From CAYSCZ01 sp964429655 (GTDB taxonomy: Bacteria > Bacteroidota > Bacteroidia > Cytophagales > Cyclobacteriaceae), in the NCBI GenBank assembly GCA_964429655.1, contig CAYSCZ010000009.1, positions 1 through 64,000 of the forward strand: a DNA stretch of 64,000 nt. Direction: 5' to 3'. This document shows positions 54,309 to 62,058 of this stretch, in pieces. Position 1 is the stretch's first letter; each line of letters opens with the position of its first letter. The notes under the pieces were generated by a model that saw nothing but the letters and a program-made list of their open reading frames with translations, was not told where the DNA came from and searched no databases. A program made the translations under genes and the position numbers.

Positions 54309-54926
54309 TCATCGTCTATTTGATTGCTTTAAAACGTTCAAGCAATTAGGCCCTTCGCAGAATAATAAATCAATAACACTCAAATTAGTGACAAATTCAC
54401 TGCCAAAAATCTGTGAATACTTGATTTGTTTAAATCCAGTATTCTTTTCAAAATCAGTTTTAGGACTAATTATGTCTGTAGCGTCATGGAAATGACTTTT
54501 TAAATCAGTTTGACTTGCAAATTTTATTTTTTTATTAAACCCAAGCGAAATAAGACATATTGACAGTAATCTTATTAGATAATCAACTAATAACTCATCA
54601 TCTTCAAAAATGGCTTGTTTTAATTGATTTGAATAATAGTAAAAATACGGAGATTTTCCATAACAAGACTGAATTGCTCCCCAATGATCTTTCCGCCACT
54701 TATGAGAATTATCAATTTTAATATCTTTTAGCATACTTTTTTTGTCCTTCCTAACGGGTATGCTAATCCTTAATATCCCATTAGCGCTCAATATCTCGGC
54801 CCTGTTTCTATAGGTTTGTTTTAAAAAATAGCCTGTGTCATTAATAATTATCTCATCATACTTGATCATAAGAGCCATGTAGGCCTGGCTGGGGAGATAA
54901 TGCGGTTCGATAAGAAGGGGATTCAA
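54309..54926 (-). CDS. WbqC family protein
   Basis: 205 residues with WbqC-like features: LLIEPHYLPSQAYMALMIKYDEIIINDTGYFLKQTYRNRAEI, then LRISIPVRKDKK and IDNSHKWRKDHWGAIQSCYGKSPYFYYY. In other bacteria this family is tied to polysaccharide or glycan synthesis clusters, with unknown chemistry. It follows the YrdC-type gene by three bases. Confidence 0.88.
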   Translation of the reverse strand: MNPLLIEPHYLPSQAYMALMIKYDEIIINDTGYFLKQTYRNRAEILSANGILRISIPVRKDKKSMLKDIKIDNSHKWRKDHWGAIQSCYGKSPYFYYYSNQLKQAIFEDDELLVDYLIRLLSICLISLGFNKKIKFASQTDLKSHFHDATDIISPKTDFEKNTGFKQIKYSQIFGSEFVTNLSVIDLLFCEGPNCLNVLKQSNRR

Positions 54927-54929
54927 TGC

Positions 54930-55556
54930 CTACTTTAAAAAATCGATATTTCCTTTGCCTTGCCTGATCACTTCAATCTGCTCCTTACTGAAGTCCAGTA
55001 CTGTGCTGGGAATGTTACCTCCCGGTCCTCCGTCAATAACTAAATCAACGAGCTTCTTATATTCATCATAGATGATTTCAGGATCTGTAGGATACTCTAG
55101 AACATCATCTTCAAGTTTTAATGAAGTCGTAATTATTGGATTACCCAATTGATTGACAACTTCTCTTGGGATAGGATTATCAGGAATCCTGATACCGATG
55201 GTTTTCTTCTTGGCCTGCATTAATTTGGGTATCTGATTATTGGCTTTAAAGATAAATGTGTAAGGACCAGGAAGAATTTGTTTCATCAACTTAAACATGG
55301 AATTTTCCAGTTTTACAAACTGAGAAACATGTTTCAAATCATAGCATATAAAAGAAAGACTGAGGTCTTTTTCTTTTATATTCTTGATGATTTGAATCTT
55401 TTCTATTGCCTTTTGGTCGTAAATATTGCATCCCAACCCATAAATTGTGTCAGTTGGATATATTATCAATCCGCCTTTTTCAAGAATTTCTACAATCTTT
55501 CTGATTTTACTGATTTGAAGATTATCTGGGTGGATTTTTATGAGTTCCGCAGTCAT
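54930..55556 (-). CDS. L-threonylcarbamoyladenylate synthase-type protein (Sua5/YciO/YrdC)
   Basis: A 208-residue YrdC-fold protein. The binding motifs are GGLIIYPTDTIYGLGCNIYD, PGPYTFIFKANNQIP, KKTIGIRIPDNPI and PSTVLDFS. YrdC/Sua5 makes the threonylcarbamoyl-AMP used for t6A37 of tRNA; the YciO branch looks alike but does not support it strongly, and sequence alone does not decide. Upstream partner of the WbqC gene, divergent from mltG. Confidence 0.88.
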   Translation of the reverse strand: MTAELIKIHPDNLQISKIRKIVEILEKGGLIIYPTDTIYGLGCNIYDQKAIEKIQIIKNIKEKDLSLSFICYDLKHVSQFVKLENSMFKLMKQILPGPYTFIFKANNQIPKLMQAKKKTIGIRIPDNPIPREVVNQLGNPIITTSLKLEDDVLEYPTDPEIIYDEYKKLVDLVIDGGPGGNIPSTVLDFSKEQIEVIRQGKGNIDFLK

Positions 55557-55587
55557 TAGATATTAATATTAATGATGTTCAAATTGT

Positions 55588-55595
55588 TATTTTTG
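55588..55595 (+). promoter_or_regulatory. TAnnTTTG promoter box of mltG, nearly leaderless
   Basis: TATTTTTG ends only seven bases before the ATG at 55603. If used, transcription would begin at or just before the start codon, giving a leaderless or nearly leaderless message. No clean -33 element was seen. Confidence 0.45.
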
Positions 55596-55602
55596 CTCTT
55601 CT

Positions 55603-56637
55603 ATGTCTAGAAAAAGTTTCTTTGCACTATTTATTGTGGTATTTACTACCGTTTTATCCTCATTTGCTTTTTACTTCTACCAGGTTATCTACACGCCTAA
55701 TATTCTTGTAGATCAGGATGACAGACTTGTGGCCATTCCGTCGGGTTCTAGTTTTAAGGATGTACAAAATATCTTAGAAAAAAATGAATATGTCAATGAC
55801 TTGATATCATTTAGTTTTTTGGCTAAGCTCATGAGCTATGATGAGCAAATTAAACCGGGAATGTATCTATTAAAATCGGAAATGACCAACAAAGAAGCGA
55901 TAACACTCCTGAGATCAGGTAATCAAACACCTGTTAGCATCACATTTAACAATATAAGAACGCTGGAGGAGCTAGCGCCTAGAATAACATCAAATATTGA
56001 ATTGAAATCGTCTGAACTAAGTCAAATAATAAATGATGAAGAATCATATAAAAAATATGGCTTTGACGCGAATAATTTCATAAGCATGTTTATTCCAAAC
56101 ACTTACAAAGTCTATTGGACAATTACGGCGAAAGAACTACTTGATAGAATGAAATGGGAATATGATCGGTTTTGGGATGATGAAAGGAAATCTAAAGCCG
56201 AACGGATTAATTTAAGTCTGCAAGAAGTATCCACCCTGGCTTCAATAGTAAAAGCAGAGAGTCAAAAGAAAAATGAAAGACCCACTATAGCTGGTTTATA
56301 CATCAACCGTCTGGAAAAAAATATCCCATTACAAGCAGATCCTACACTGGTTTATGCAACGGGAGATTTCAATATGAGAAGGGTCTTGAACAAGCATAAA
56401 AAAATAGACTCTCCCTACAATACCTATGAAAATAAGGGGTTACCACCTGGCCCAATCAATATGCCTGATATAAACGCTATTGATGCCGTTCTGAACTATG
56501 AGGATCATAATTATCTTTATATGTGTGCAAAACCTGACTTTTCTGGCTATCATGTATTTTCTTCCACCCTTAGGGAGCACAGTATACATGCCCGCCGGTT
56601 TCAACAGGCTTTAGATAAGGCTAAAGTCTACCAATAA
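55603..56637 (+). CDS. mltG: Endolytic transglycosylase MltG
   Basis: Cleaves nascent glycan strands in the periplasm and so sets strand length. 344 residues with one N-terminal membrane segment (FALFIVVFTTVLSSFAFYFYQ) and a LysM-like/YceG domain. The catalytic Glu lies in ASIVKAESQ; LYINRLEKNIPLQADPTLVYA and PYNTYENKGLPPGPI are the family signatures. The thioesterase gene starts on the last base of its stop codon. Confidence 0.96.
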   Translation: MSRKSFFALFIVVFTTVLSSFAFYFYQVIYTPNILVDQDDRLVAIPSGSSFKDVQNILEKNEYVNDLISFSFLAKLMSYDEQIKPGMYLLKSEMTNKEAITLLRSGNQTPVSITFNNIRTLEELAPRITSNIELKSSELSQIINDEESYKKYGFDANNFISMFIPNTYKVYWTITAKELLDRMKWEYDRFWDDERKSKAERINLSLQEVSTLASIVKAESQKKNERPTIAGLYINRLEKNIPLQADPTLVYATGDFNMRRVLNKHKKIDSPYNTYENKGLPPGPINMPDINAIDAVLNYEDHNYLYMCAKPDFSGYHVFSSTLREHSIHARRFQQALDKAKVYQ

Positions 56638-57044
56638 TGTATAAAACAGAAATTAAAATTAGAGTGAGATACGCTGAGACGGACCAAATGGGTTACGTGT
56701 ATTACGGGAACTATGCTACATATTATGAAGTAGCAAGGGTAGAGGCCTTAAGACAATTAGGTTTTCACTATAAAAAGCTCGAAGAACAGGGGATTATGCT
56801 GCCGGTCATATCCCTAGAATGTAATTTTATTAAACCTGCTAAGTATGACGAACTACTTTCAATACAGATTAACTTAGTTGAGATGCCTTCAGTGAAGATG
56901 AAGTTTGAGTATGAAATCAGAAATGAAAAGGATGTGCTTTTAAATACAGGGAAAACTACTTTGGTCTTTATAAATAAAACCGCAAACAGGCCCATAAGGA
57001 TGCCCCAGGAGATGTATGACGGATTGATTGAATATTTTCAATAA
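56637..57044 (+). CDS. YbgC/FadM-type acyl-CoA thioesterase
   Basis: A 135-residue single hotdog-fold thioesterase. The catalytic Asp motif is VRYAETDQMGYVYYGNYATYYEVARVEALRQLG, with a typical KTTLVFINKTANRPIRMP tail. It probably acts on acyl-CoA or acyl-ACP; substrate length is not readable. It overlaps mltG by one base (TAATG). Confidence 0.93.
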   Translation: MYKTEIKIRVRYAETDQMGYVYYGNYATYYEVARVEALRQLGFHYKKLEEQGIMLPVISLECNFIKPAKYDELLSIQINLVEMPSVKMKFEYEIRNEKDVLLNTGKTTLVFINKTANRPIRMPQEMYDGLIEYFQ

Positions 57045-57071
57045 AAAAGCCTTTGATGATCCAAAGGCTTT
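57042..57071 (-). terminator. Terminator of tRNA-Ser (minus strand)
   Basis: AAAGCCTTTG at 57046-57055 and CAAAGGCTTT at 57062-57071 form a ten-base stem with a six-base loop. Read on the minus strand, it follows the tRNA directly and is followed by TTTTTT. On the plus strand no T run follows. Confidence 0.8.
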
Positions 57072-57074
57072 GCG

Positions 57075-57159
57075 CAGAGGGTGAGGGATTCGAACCCCCG
57101 GTACCTCTCAGTACAACGGTTTTCAAGACCGCCGCGTTCGACCACTCCGCCAACCCTCT
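57075..57159 (-). tRNA. tRNA-Ser (TGA)
   Basis: On the minus strand the seven-base acceptor AGAGGGT pairs with ACCCTCT, the anticodon loop CTTGAAA gives anticodon TGA, a long variable arm (TGTACTGAGAGGTACC) marks a class II tRNA, and the T loop is GGTTCGAATCC. The discriminator is G and no CCA is encoded, as usual in this phylum. Length 85 bases. Confidence 0.95.
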
Positions 57160-57174
57160 TTCAATAAAGGAGTG

Positions 57175-57205
57175 CAAAATTATGGCTTCCAGTCATCAAA
57201 TCAAA
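57175..57205 (-). promoter_or_regulatory. Promoter of tRNA-Ser
   Basis: On the minus strand TTTG (57205-57202), a 19-base spacer and TAATTTTG (57182-57175) match the Bacteroidota consensus exactly. Transcription would begin near 57169, about ten bases before the mature 5' end. The -33 box lies at the inner end of the palindrome's left arm, with the -7 box at its outer edge. Confidence 0.75.
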
Positions 57206-57236
57206 ATTAATTTGATTTGATGACTGGAAGCCATAA
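57180..57236. repeat. Perfect 26-bp palindrome with a five-base centre
   Basis: Bases 57180-57205 and 57211-57236 are exact reverse complements around ATTAA. The arm contains GGCTTCCAGTCATCAAATC. The left arm carries the tRNA-Ser promoter; the right arm carries a mirror TTTG and a degenerate TAAATCAA 19 bases on, in front of a small plus-strand gene. No T run follows either side. Confidence 0.9.
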
Positions 57237-57260
57237 ATCAATTACTTTTATACACTTATT

Positions 57261-57440
57261 ATGGACATCCGGCAATTAAAATCCATAGGTATTCTGCTTG
57301 CCATACTGGCAGTTATTTTAGCATCAAGCCGATTTTACATTTCACTTGTAAATGAGGGCCCCATAAACTGGTATTATCTTTTTATGGCCAGTGGAATGAT
57401 CCTGGTGCTCTTCTATACATTTTTCAGAAAAAAAAACTAA
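57261..57440 (+). CDS. Small two-helix membrane protein
   Basis: Not recognised. A 59-residue frame starting MDIRQLKSIG has two hydrophobic helices, IGILLAILAVILASS and YYLFMASGMILVLFYTFF, ending in a basic tail RKKN. Good hydrophobic periodicity, and it fills the gap between the palindrome and the convergent SDR gene, whose last four bases it overlaps. Probably an inner-membrane small protein. Confidence 0.6.
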   Translation: MDIRQLKSIGILLAILAVILASSRFYISLVNEGPINWYYLFMASGMILVLFYTFFRKKN

Positions 57441-58129
57441 GAGTCACCGTAGACTTTAAATATGTTTTCCCGCAAATCAATTCCTGCATCACTACATATA
57501 AAATAAATAACTTCAGCTATTGATTCCGGAGAAACCCATTTTCTAAAATCCCCTTCAGGCATGGCACTGCGATTAGGTGGGGTATCAATAATGCTGGGCG
57601 CAATTACAGAACAAGTTATTCCATATTCTTTACCCTCCTGATTTATGATTTCTGATAAATTTACCAGTAATGATTTGGATAATGTGTATGCCACTAAAAA
57701 GGAGGAGGCGGACGAATCAAAAACCGGTTTTGCGCTTATCATTACAATTCTGCCCCCAGAACCCTGGCTTTTCATGCCTAAGAAAACATTTCTCGCAACG
57801 TTGTATGCTGTGAAGAAATTTATCTCTAACATCGATTCTATGTCAGACAGGCTGGTCTCCTCAAGATTCCCCATAGTAAATCCTCCAGCCAATAATACCG
57901 CAGCATCGATTGGATCACCACTCAAAAATATCTCATTGATCTCTTCTTTAACCAAAATCTCATTTTTTAAATCTATCTCCACTTTCTTTGCATTTTCCAG
58001 CTGCGGGATGGTATTACCCCTTCCGGGCTCAACGGTTGAGATGACATGGTAATCATTATCCGTAAATTTATTTACAACGGCCCTGCCCAGGTTTCCTGCT
58101 CCGCCGGTTATCAAAACATTTTTTTTCAT
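57437..58129 (-). CDS. SDR-family oxidoreductase
   Basis: A 230-residue SDR with ITGGAGNLGRAVVNKF as cofactor loop, AAVLLAGGF, IVMISAKPVFDSSASSFLVAYTLSKSLLVNLSE with the Tyr and Lys of YxxxK, and PSIIDTPPNRSAMPEGDF. It resembles the short SDRs related to dihydropteridine reductase. The substrate is unknown. Divergent from the alkyltransferase-like gene. Confidence 0.88.
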   Translation of the reverse strand: MKKNVLITGGAGNLGRAVVNKFTDNDYHVISTVEPGRGNTIPQLENAKKVEIDLKNEILVKEEINEIFLSGDPIDAAVLLAGGFTMGNLEETSLSDIESMLEINFFTAYNVARNVFLGMKSQGSGGRIVMISAKPVFDSSASSFLVAYTLSKSLLVNLSEIINQEGKEYGITCSVIAPSIIDTPPNRSAMPEGDFRKWVSPESIAEVIYFICSDAGIDLRENIFKVYGDS

Positions 58130-58171
58130 AATTATTCGAATAAGAAGACATAAATATACTGTTCATATAAG

Positions 58172-58507
58172 ATGATTAACAAAAAAAGTTTTTTTGAAGA
58201 AGTATACGAAGTTGTAAAACTGATACCCAGAGGAAAGGTCACTAGCTATGGTGCCATCGCTTCTTATCTCGGCACCAAAGGAAGCGCCAGAATGGTGGGC
58301 TGGGCAATGAACAATGCACATAGTTATCCAGACGTCCCAGCTCATCGGGTGGTAAACAGAATTGGTTTATTAACAGGCAAACATCATTTTAGAAGCCCTA
58401 ATAGAATGGAAGAGCTACTCAAAGCTGAATCAATCGATGTAAAAAATGACCAGATCCAGCATTTTGAAGATGTATTCTGGGATCCGAATATTGAATTAAG
58501 GCTTTGA
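58172..58507 (+). CDS. Alkyltransferase-like protein (MGMT family, Cys replaced by Ala)
   Basis: A 111-residue protein equal to the DNA-binding half of O6-alkylguanine-DNA alkyltransferase: LIPRGKVTSYGAIASYLGTKGSARMVGWAMNNA and PAHRVVNRIGLLTGKHHF. The acceptor Cys of PCHRV is Ala57, so it cannot accept an alkyl group. Alkyltransferase-like proteins bind alkylated bases and hand them to nucleotide excision repair. Its 3' end overlaps the convergent transporter gene by 12 bases. Confidence 0.92.
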   Translation: MINKKSFFEEVYEVVKLIPRGKVTSYGAIASYLGTKGSARMVGWAMNNAHSYPDVPAHRVVNRIGLLTGKHHFRSPNRMEELLKAESIDVKNDQIQHFEDVFWDPNIELRL

Positions 58508-59938
58508 GTTCCTTATAATAAATAATCCTATGAAGGTGATCAAACCGTTCAATATCAACACTTCAAATCCAAACTGATAGCCAAAAAATAATTTTTCTGA
58601 ATAGACATTAATCAGAAAACTAAGCAAAGGTGATAGTAAACAAACCAAAGGGACAAACTTATCTTTAACAGAATACTTAGTGAATAATCCAAACGAGAAT
58701 ATTCCGAGAAGTGGGCCATACGTATAGCCAGCGGCTATAAATATTGAATTGATGACACTTTGATTATTGATGGCATTGAACCCTAAAATCACCAGGAAAA
58801 TTATTCCGGTAAATATTAGGTGTATTTTAATTCGATCGTTCTTTTTGGTACTCCATTCCTGTTGTTTATATCCAAGTATATCAATATAAAATGAGGTAGT
58901 TAATGCTGTCAGTGCCGAGTCTGCTGAAGAATATGCGGCAGCTGTTATGCCAAGCAAAAAGAAAATGCCTCCTGCCAGACTGAAATGATTGATTGCCAGG
59001 AGTGGGAAAATATTATCCGTCATATCAGGTAAGGAAATGTCCAACTTATCCGCATACATGATCAATAGTGTGCCAAGGGATAAGAATGAGATATTAATAA
59101 TCACTAATATTATACAGAACCAAAACATATTCTTTTGAGCATCGGACAGATTCTTACAGGTAAGGTTTTTCTGCATCATATCCTGGTCCAGACCGGTCAT
59201 GACAATAGCAATAAAAGCACCTGAGAGGAATTGCTTGAAGAAATTCCGGCCATCCTGCCAGTCCCATATAAAGATCTTTGCATAATCACTGTCCCCTATT
59301 TTGTTTATGGTGTTTTGAAAACTGAAATCAAGTTCATTAGCTATAAAAATTATACTAATAGCCGCCGATACAAGCATGAATGATGTTTGGAGTACATCAG
59401 TGAAAACTATCGTTTTTATTCCACCCCTGAAAGTGTATAGCCAGATCAACAAAACTGTTGACATTACAGAAACCCAAAAAGGAATTCCAAAGGCATTAAA
59501 AAAAGTAACCTGTAGTACGCCGGCAACAAGAAATAGCCTGAATGATGCTCCGATTATTCTTGATAATAAAAAACATACTGCGCCGGTTTTATAACTCCAA
59601 AATCCGAACCTGCCCTCCAGATAAGTATAAATTGAAACTAAGTTGAGCCGGTAATACAACGGAAGCAAAATGGTACCTATCACCAAATAGCCCAGCAAGT
59701 AACCAAGGACCACCTGAAAATAAGCCCAATTACTATTGTAGACCTCCCCGGGTACACTAATGAATGTAACCCCTGAGAGGGAAGCTCCCGCCATACCAAA
59801 TGCTACTAAAAACCATGGGGATTTACGATTAGCGGTAAAAAATGTCGCAGGGTCCGATTTCCGGGATGTGAAATAGGAAAATATGATTAAAAGAGAAAAA
59901 TAGCTCGCAATGATCCCGAAAACGAAAAGTGGATTCAT
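58496..59938 (-). CDS. Sodium:solute symporter (SSS family)
   Basis: A 480-residue membrane protein with about 13 hydrophobic segments. Family features: FFTANRKSPWFLVAFGMAGASLSGVTFISVPG near the N-terminus, which holds part of the sodium site, GLDQDMMQKNLTCKN, and AAAYSSADSALTALTTSFYID. The solute is unknown. Divergent from clpS. Confidence 0.92.
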   Translation of the reverse strand: MNPLFVFGIIASYFSLLIIFSYFTSRKSDPATFFTANRKSPWFLVAFGMAGASLSGVTFISVPGEVYNSNWAYFQVVLGYLLGYLVIGTILLPLYYRLNLVSIYTYLEGRFGFWSYKTGAVCFLLSRIIGASFRLFLVAGVLQVTFFNAFGIPFWVSVMSTVLLIWLYTFRGGIKTIVFTDVLQTSFMLVSAAISIIFIANELDFSFQNTINKIGDSDYAKIFIWDWQDGRNFFKQFLSGAFIAIVMTGLDQDMMQKNLTCKNLSDAQKNMFWFCIILVIINISFLSLGTLLIMYADKLDISLPDMTDNIFPLLAINHFSLAGGIFFLLGITAAAYSSADSALTALTTSFYIDILGYKQQEWSTKKNDRIKIHLIFTGIIFLVILGFNAINNQSVINSIFIAAGYTYGPLLGIFSFGLFTKYSVKDKFVPLVCLLSPLLSFLINVYSEKLFFGYQFGFEVLILNGLITFIGLFIIRNSKP

Positions 59939-59978
59939 ACTTGTAAAATGCTAATATTTAAATTTGAAATCAGGTAAA

Positions 59979-60002
59979 GTGTTAAAATTATTAATTTTAC
60001 AC
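59979..60002. promoter_or_regulatory. Inverted repeat abutting the clpS start codon
   Basis: GTGTTAAAATT and AATTTTACAC form a ten-base inverted repeat (one bulged T) around ATT, ending two bases before the clpS ATG, in the short space between the divergent transporter and clpS genes. It may be an operator or a hairpin that hides the start; AT-rich chance is possible. Confidence 0.35.
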
Positions 60003-60004
60003 TA

Positions 60005-60289
60005 ATGATTTATTTTGGTACACAAATAGAGATATTAGAGGAGGTTGTAGAAGGTATTGGTTCAGATGAGGTGAGGGACCTGATGGTTTATAATGACGAT
60101 TTTAATACTTTCGAACATGTCATAGACACACTGATAAAAGTTTGTAAGCATGATCCGAAACAGGCTGAACAATGCACATATATAATTCATTATAAAGGTA
60201 AATGCTCCGTGAAAAAAGGCATGTATAGCGAGCTAAAACCCATGAAAGAGGGTATAACAGATGCCGGGATTAAGGCGGCAATAGTGTAG
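60005..60289 (+). CDS. clpS: ATP-dependent Clp protease adaptor ClpS
   Basis: Adaptor that delivers N-degron substrates to a Clp unfoldase. The 94-residue protein carries VYNDDFNTFEHVIDTLIKVCKHDPKQAEQC, with the NDD residues that hold the N-terminal amino group, and the conserved His in IIHYKGKCSVKKG. In this window the likely partner is ClpC. recR follows two bases later. Confidence 0.92.
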   Translation: MIYFGTQIEILEEVVEGIGSDEVRDLMVYNDDFNTFEHVIDTLIKVCKHDPKQAEQCTYIIHYKGKCSVKKGMYSELKPMKEGITDAGIKAAIV

Positions 60290-60291
60290 TT

Positions 60292-60900
60292 ATGGAATAT
60301 CCATCAGGATTAGTTGAAAATGCAGTCGACGAAATTGCAAAACTTCCGGGTATTGGCAGGAAAACAGCTTTAAGATTAGTCTTACACTTATTAAAACAAA
60401 ATGAAATAGAGACAAGCAACCTCACGGACGCCTTAAAAAAGGTGAGGCTGGAAACTAAATACTGTAAAATTTGCCATGTTATATCTGATACCACAGAGTG
60501 TAGTTGCATTCGGGTAAACACAGATACATCAACAATATGTGTGGTTGAAGACACCCCTGACGTGATAGCCATTAAAAATACTGGTCAATATAATGGCATG
60601 TTCCATGTCTTAGGTGGCATTATATCCCCTATGGATGGGATAGGACCCGACGACCTCAACATAAACGCTCTTGTGTCCCGTGTTGAGGAAAATAAAACGG
60701 AAATTAACGAAATAATCCTCGCGCTAAGCCCAACCATGGAAGGCGATACCACCGCTTACTATATAACCAAAAAACTTAAACCATATAATCTAAAGATCAC
60801 CTCTATCGCCAGGGGTATACCCATAGGAGGCGAATTAGAATATACAGATGAAGTAACACTTGGCAGGAGCATCATCACAAGAGTTAATTACGAAGCTTAA
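60292..60900 (+). CDS. recR: Recombination mediator RecR
   Basis: Ring-forming DNA-binding protein that works with RecO to load RecA at gaps. Features: helix-hairpin-helix LPGIGRKTALRLVLHLL, a Cys zinc site, and a Toprim domain ICVVEDTPDVIAI with GDTTAYYI. The zinc motif reads C-x2-C-x8-C-x-C, one residue shorter than the usual C-x2-C at its end. 202 residues, normal length. Confidence 0.95.
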   Translation: MEYPSGLVENAVDEIAKLPGIGRKTALRLVLHLLKQNEIETSNLTDALKKVRLETKYCKICHVISDTTECSCIRVNTDTSTICVVEDTPDVIAIKNTGQYNGMFHVLGGIISPMDGIGPDDLNINALVSRVEENKTEINEIILALSPTMEGDTTAYYITKKLKPYNLKITSIARGIPIGGELEYTDEVTLGRSIITRVNYEA

Positions 60901-60932
60901 TGGCTTGAGATTATATATTAAATCCAGCCATT
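60899..60932 (+). terminator. Possible weak terminator after recR
   Basis: AATGGCT and AGCCATT form a seven-base stem over a 20-base loop that itself has GATT/AATC complementarity. It overlaps the recR stop codon, but no T run follows, so it is only a candidate. Confidence 0.35.
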
Positions 60933-61104
60933 AAAACATTAAATCCAATAAAAGTTAGGAATATAAGCTGAATAATCTTGTGTAAGCATTTCCTGCCTCC
61001 TTTTCCCTCCTATAATTTAGTATAAAACTGAATATAAAATTAATAATGGCGTAACCTGAAAAAAGCTGTTTTTCATTAACTAGAAGAAAAAAACCATTAG
61101 AATT

Positions 61105-61986
61105 ATGAAAAACCTATTTACCCTCCTAATATTCATATTAATTCTAAGCTGCTCTTCAAAAAATGATGGAAAGAATGAAATCTGGAAACCCGGTACCCCT
61201 CAAAACCCAATAACCTTTTATTTCTATCCTTCTGTAAATCCTGAGCCTTTACGACCGTTAGCGGATGAATTTGCTAGTCTGTTAAATGAAAAAACCGGCC
61301 TAAATATTGTTGCCCGTATTCCTATTTCTAAAACCTCTTTAAGAAAAGACCTTGATTCTGGGTTGGTGGACATAGCTTTAATGAGTTCTAACGGTTACCT
61401 GCAGGCAGCGCAACACTTTGATGTATACGCAAGGTTAATTTCGATAAGGTCTGGAAAAGGAACCTACAGAGGCCAAATCATAACACATATCGATAGTGGT
61501 ATTGATTCTCTAAAAGCTATTAATGGCAGGTCTTTTGCTTTCACAGATGCGGCTTCATCTTCAGGTTATATTTTCCCCTATCAAATGCTAAATGACGCCA
61601 ACGTAAAACCATCAGATATTGAATTTCTACTTCGTCATGATAATGTGGTGGAAGCGGTTTACCTTCAAAAGATAGATGCGGGGGCCACCTATTACTCAGA
61701 CCCGCAGGATGGAGAAATATTAGATGCAAGGGCCCGGTTAATTAATCAATATCCTGATGTGATGGAAAAAGTGAAAATCATAGCCCTGACCGAACCTATT
61801 CCTAATGATCCGGTAGCTTTTAACAATACATTACCACGAAATATTGAAGAAAAGATCATTCAGGCACTAAAAGATGTGGCAACACAACCAGCCGGTAAGA
61901 ATTTATTAATGGAGCTTTACTCAATAGAAGGGTTTACTGATGCCACCGATTTGGATTACGATCCACTAAGGCAATCAGTAAATTAA
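61105..61986 (+). CDS. PhnD-like phosphate/phosphonate-binding lipoprotein (orphan)
   Basis: A 293-residue periplasmic binding protein with a lipobox (FILILSCSS), so it is lipid-anchored. The binding-fold core is FYFYPSVNPEPLRPLADEFASLLNEKTG, VDIALMSSNGYLQAA, FAFTDAASSSGYIFPYQML and DAGATYYSDPQDG, as in PhnD of ABC importers. No permease or ATPase gene is adjacent, so it may serve a distant transporter or act alone. Confidence 0.85.
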   Translation: MKNLFTLLIFILILSCSSKNDGKNEIWKPGTPQNPITFYFYPSVNPEPLRPLADEFASLLNEKTGLNIVARIPISKTSLRKDLDSGLVDIALMSSNGYLQAAQHFDVYARLISIRSGKGTYRGQIITHIDSGIDSLKAINGRSFAFTDAASSSGYIFPYQMLNDANVKPSDIEFLLRHDNVVEAVYLQKIDAGATYYSDPQDGEILDARARLINQYPDVMEKVKIIALTEPIPNDPVAFNNTLPRNIEEKIIQALKDVATQPAGKNLLMELYSIEGFTDATDLDYDPLRQSVN

Positions 61987-62032
61987 TATTTTTCCCCACC
62001 AAGATAAATAGTCAAACTATTCGTGGTTTTTA

Positions 62033-62040
62033 TATTTTTG
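62033..62040 (+). promoter_or_regulatory. TAnnTTTG promoter box upstream of the aminotransferase gene
   Basis: TATTTTTG lies 18 bases before the ATG at 62059 and matches the -7 box exactly; no -33 partner is clear. Confidence 0.42.
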
Positions 62041-62058
62041 CCACATTTATATTGAATT

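Noticed and set aside
57180..57236. Terminator or REP-type hairpin
   Set aside because: No T run on either side, and an exact promoter lies in the left arm; termination for the tRNA is provided by the separate hairpin at 57042-57071.
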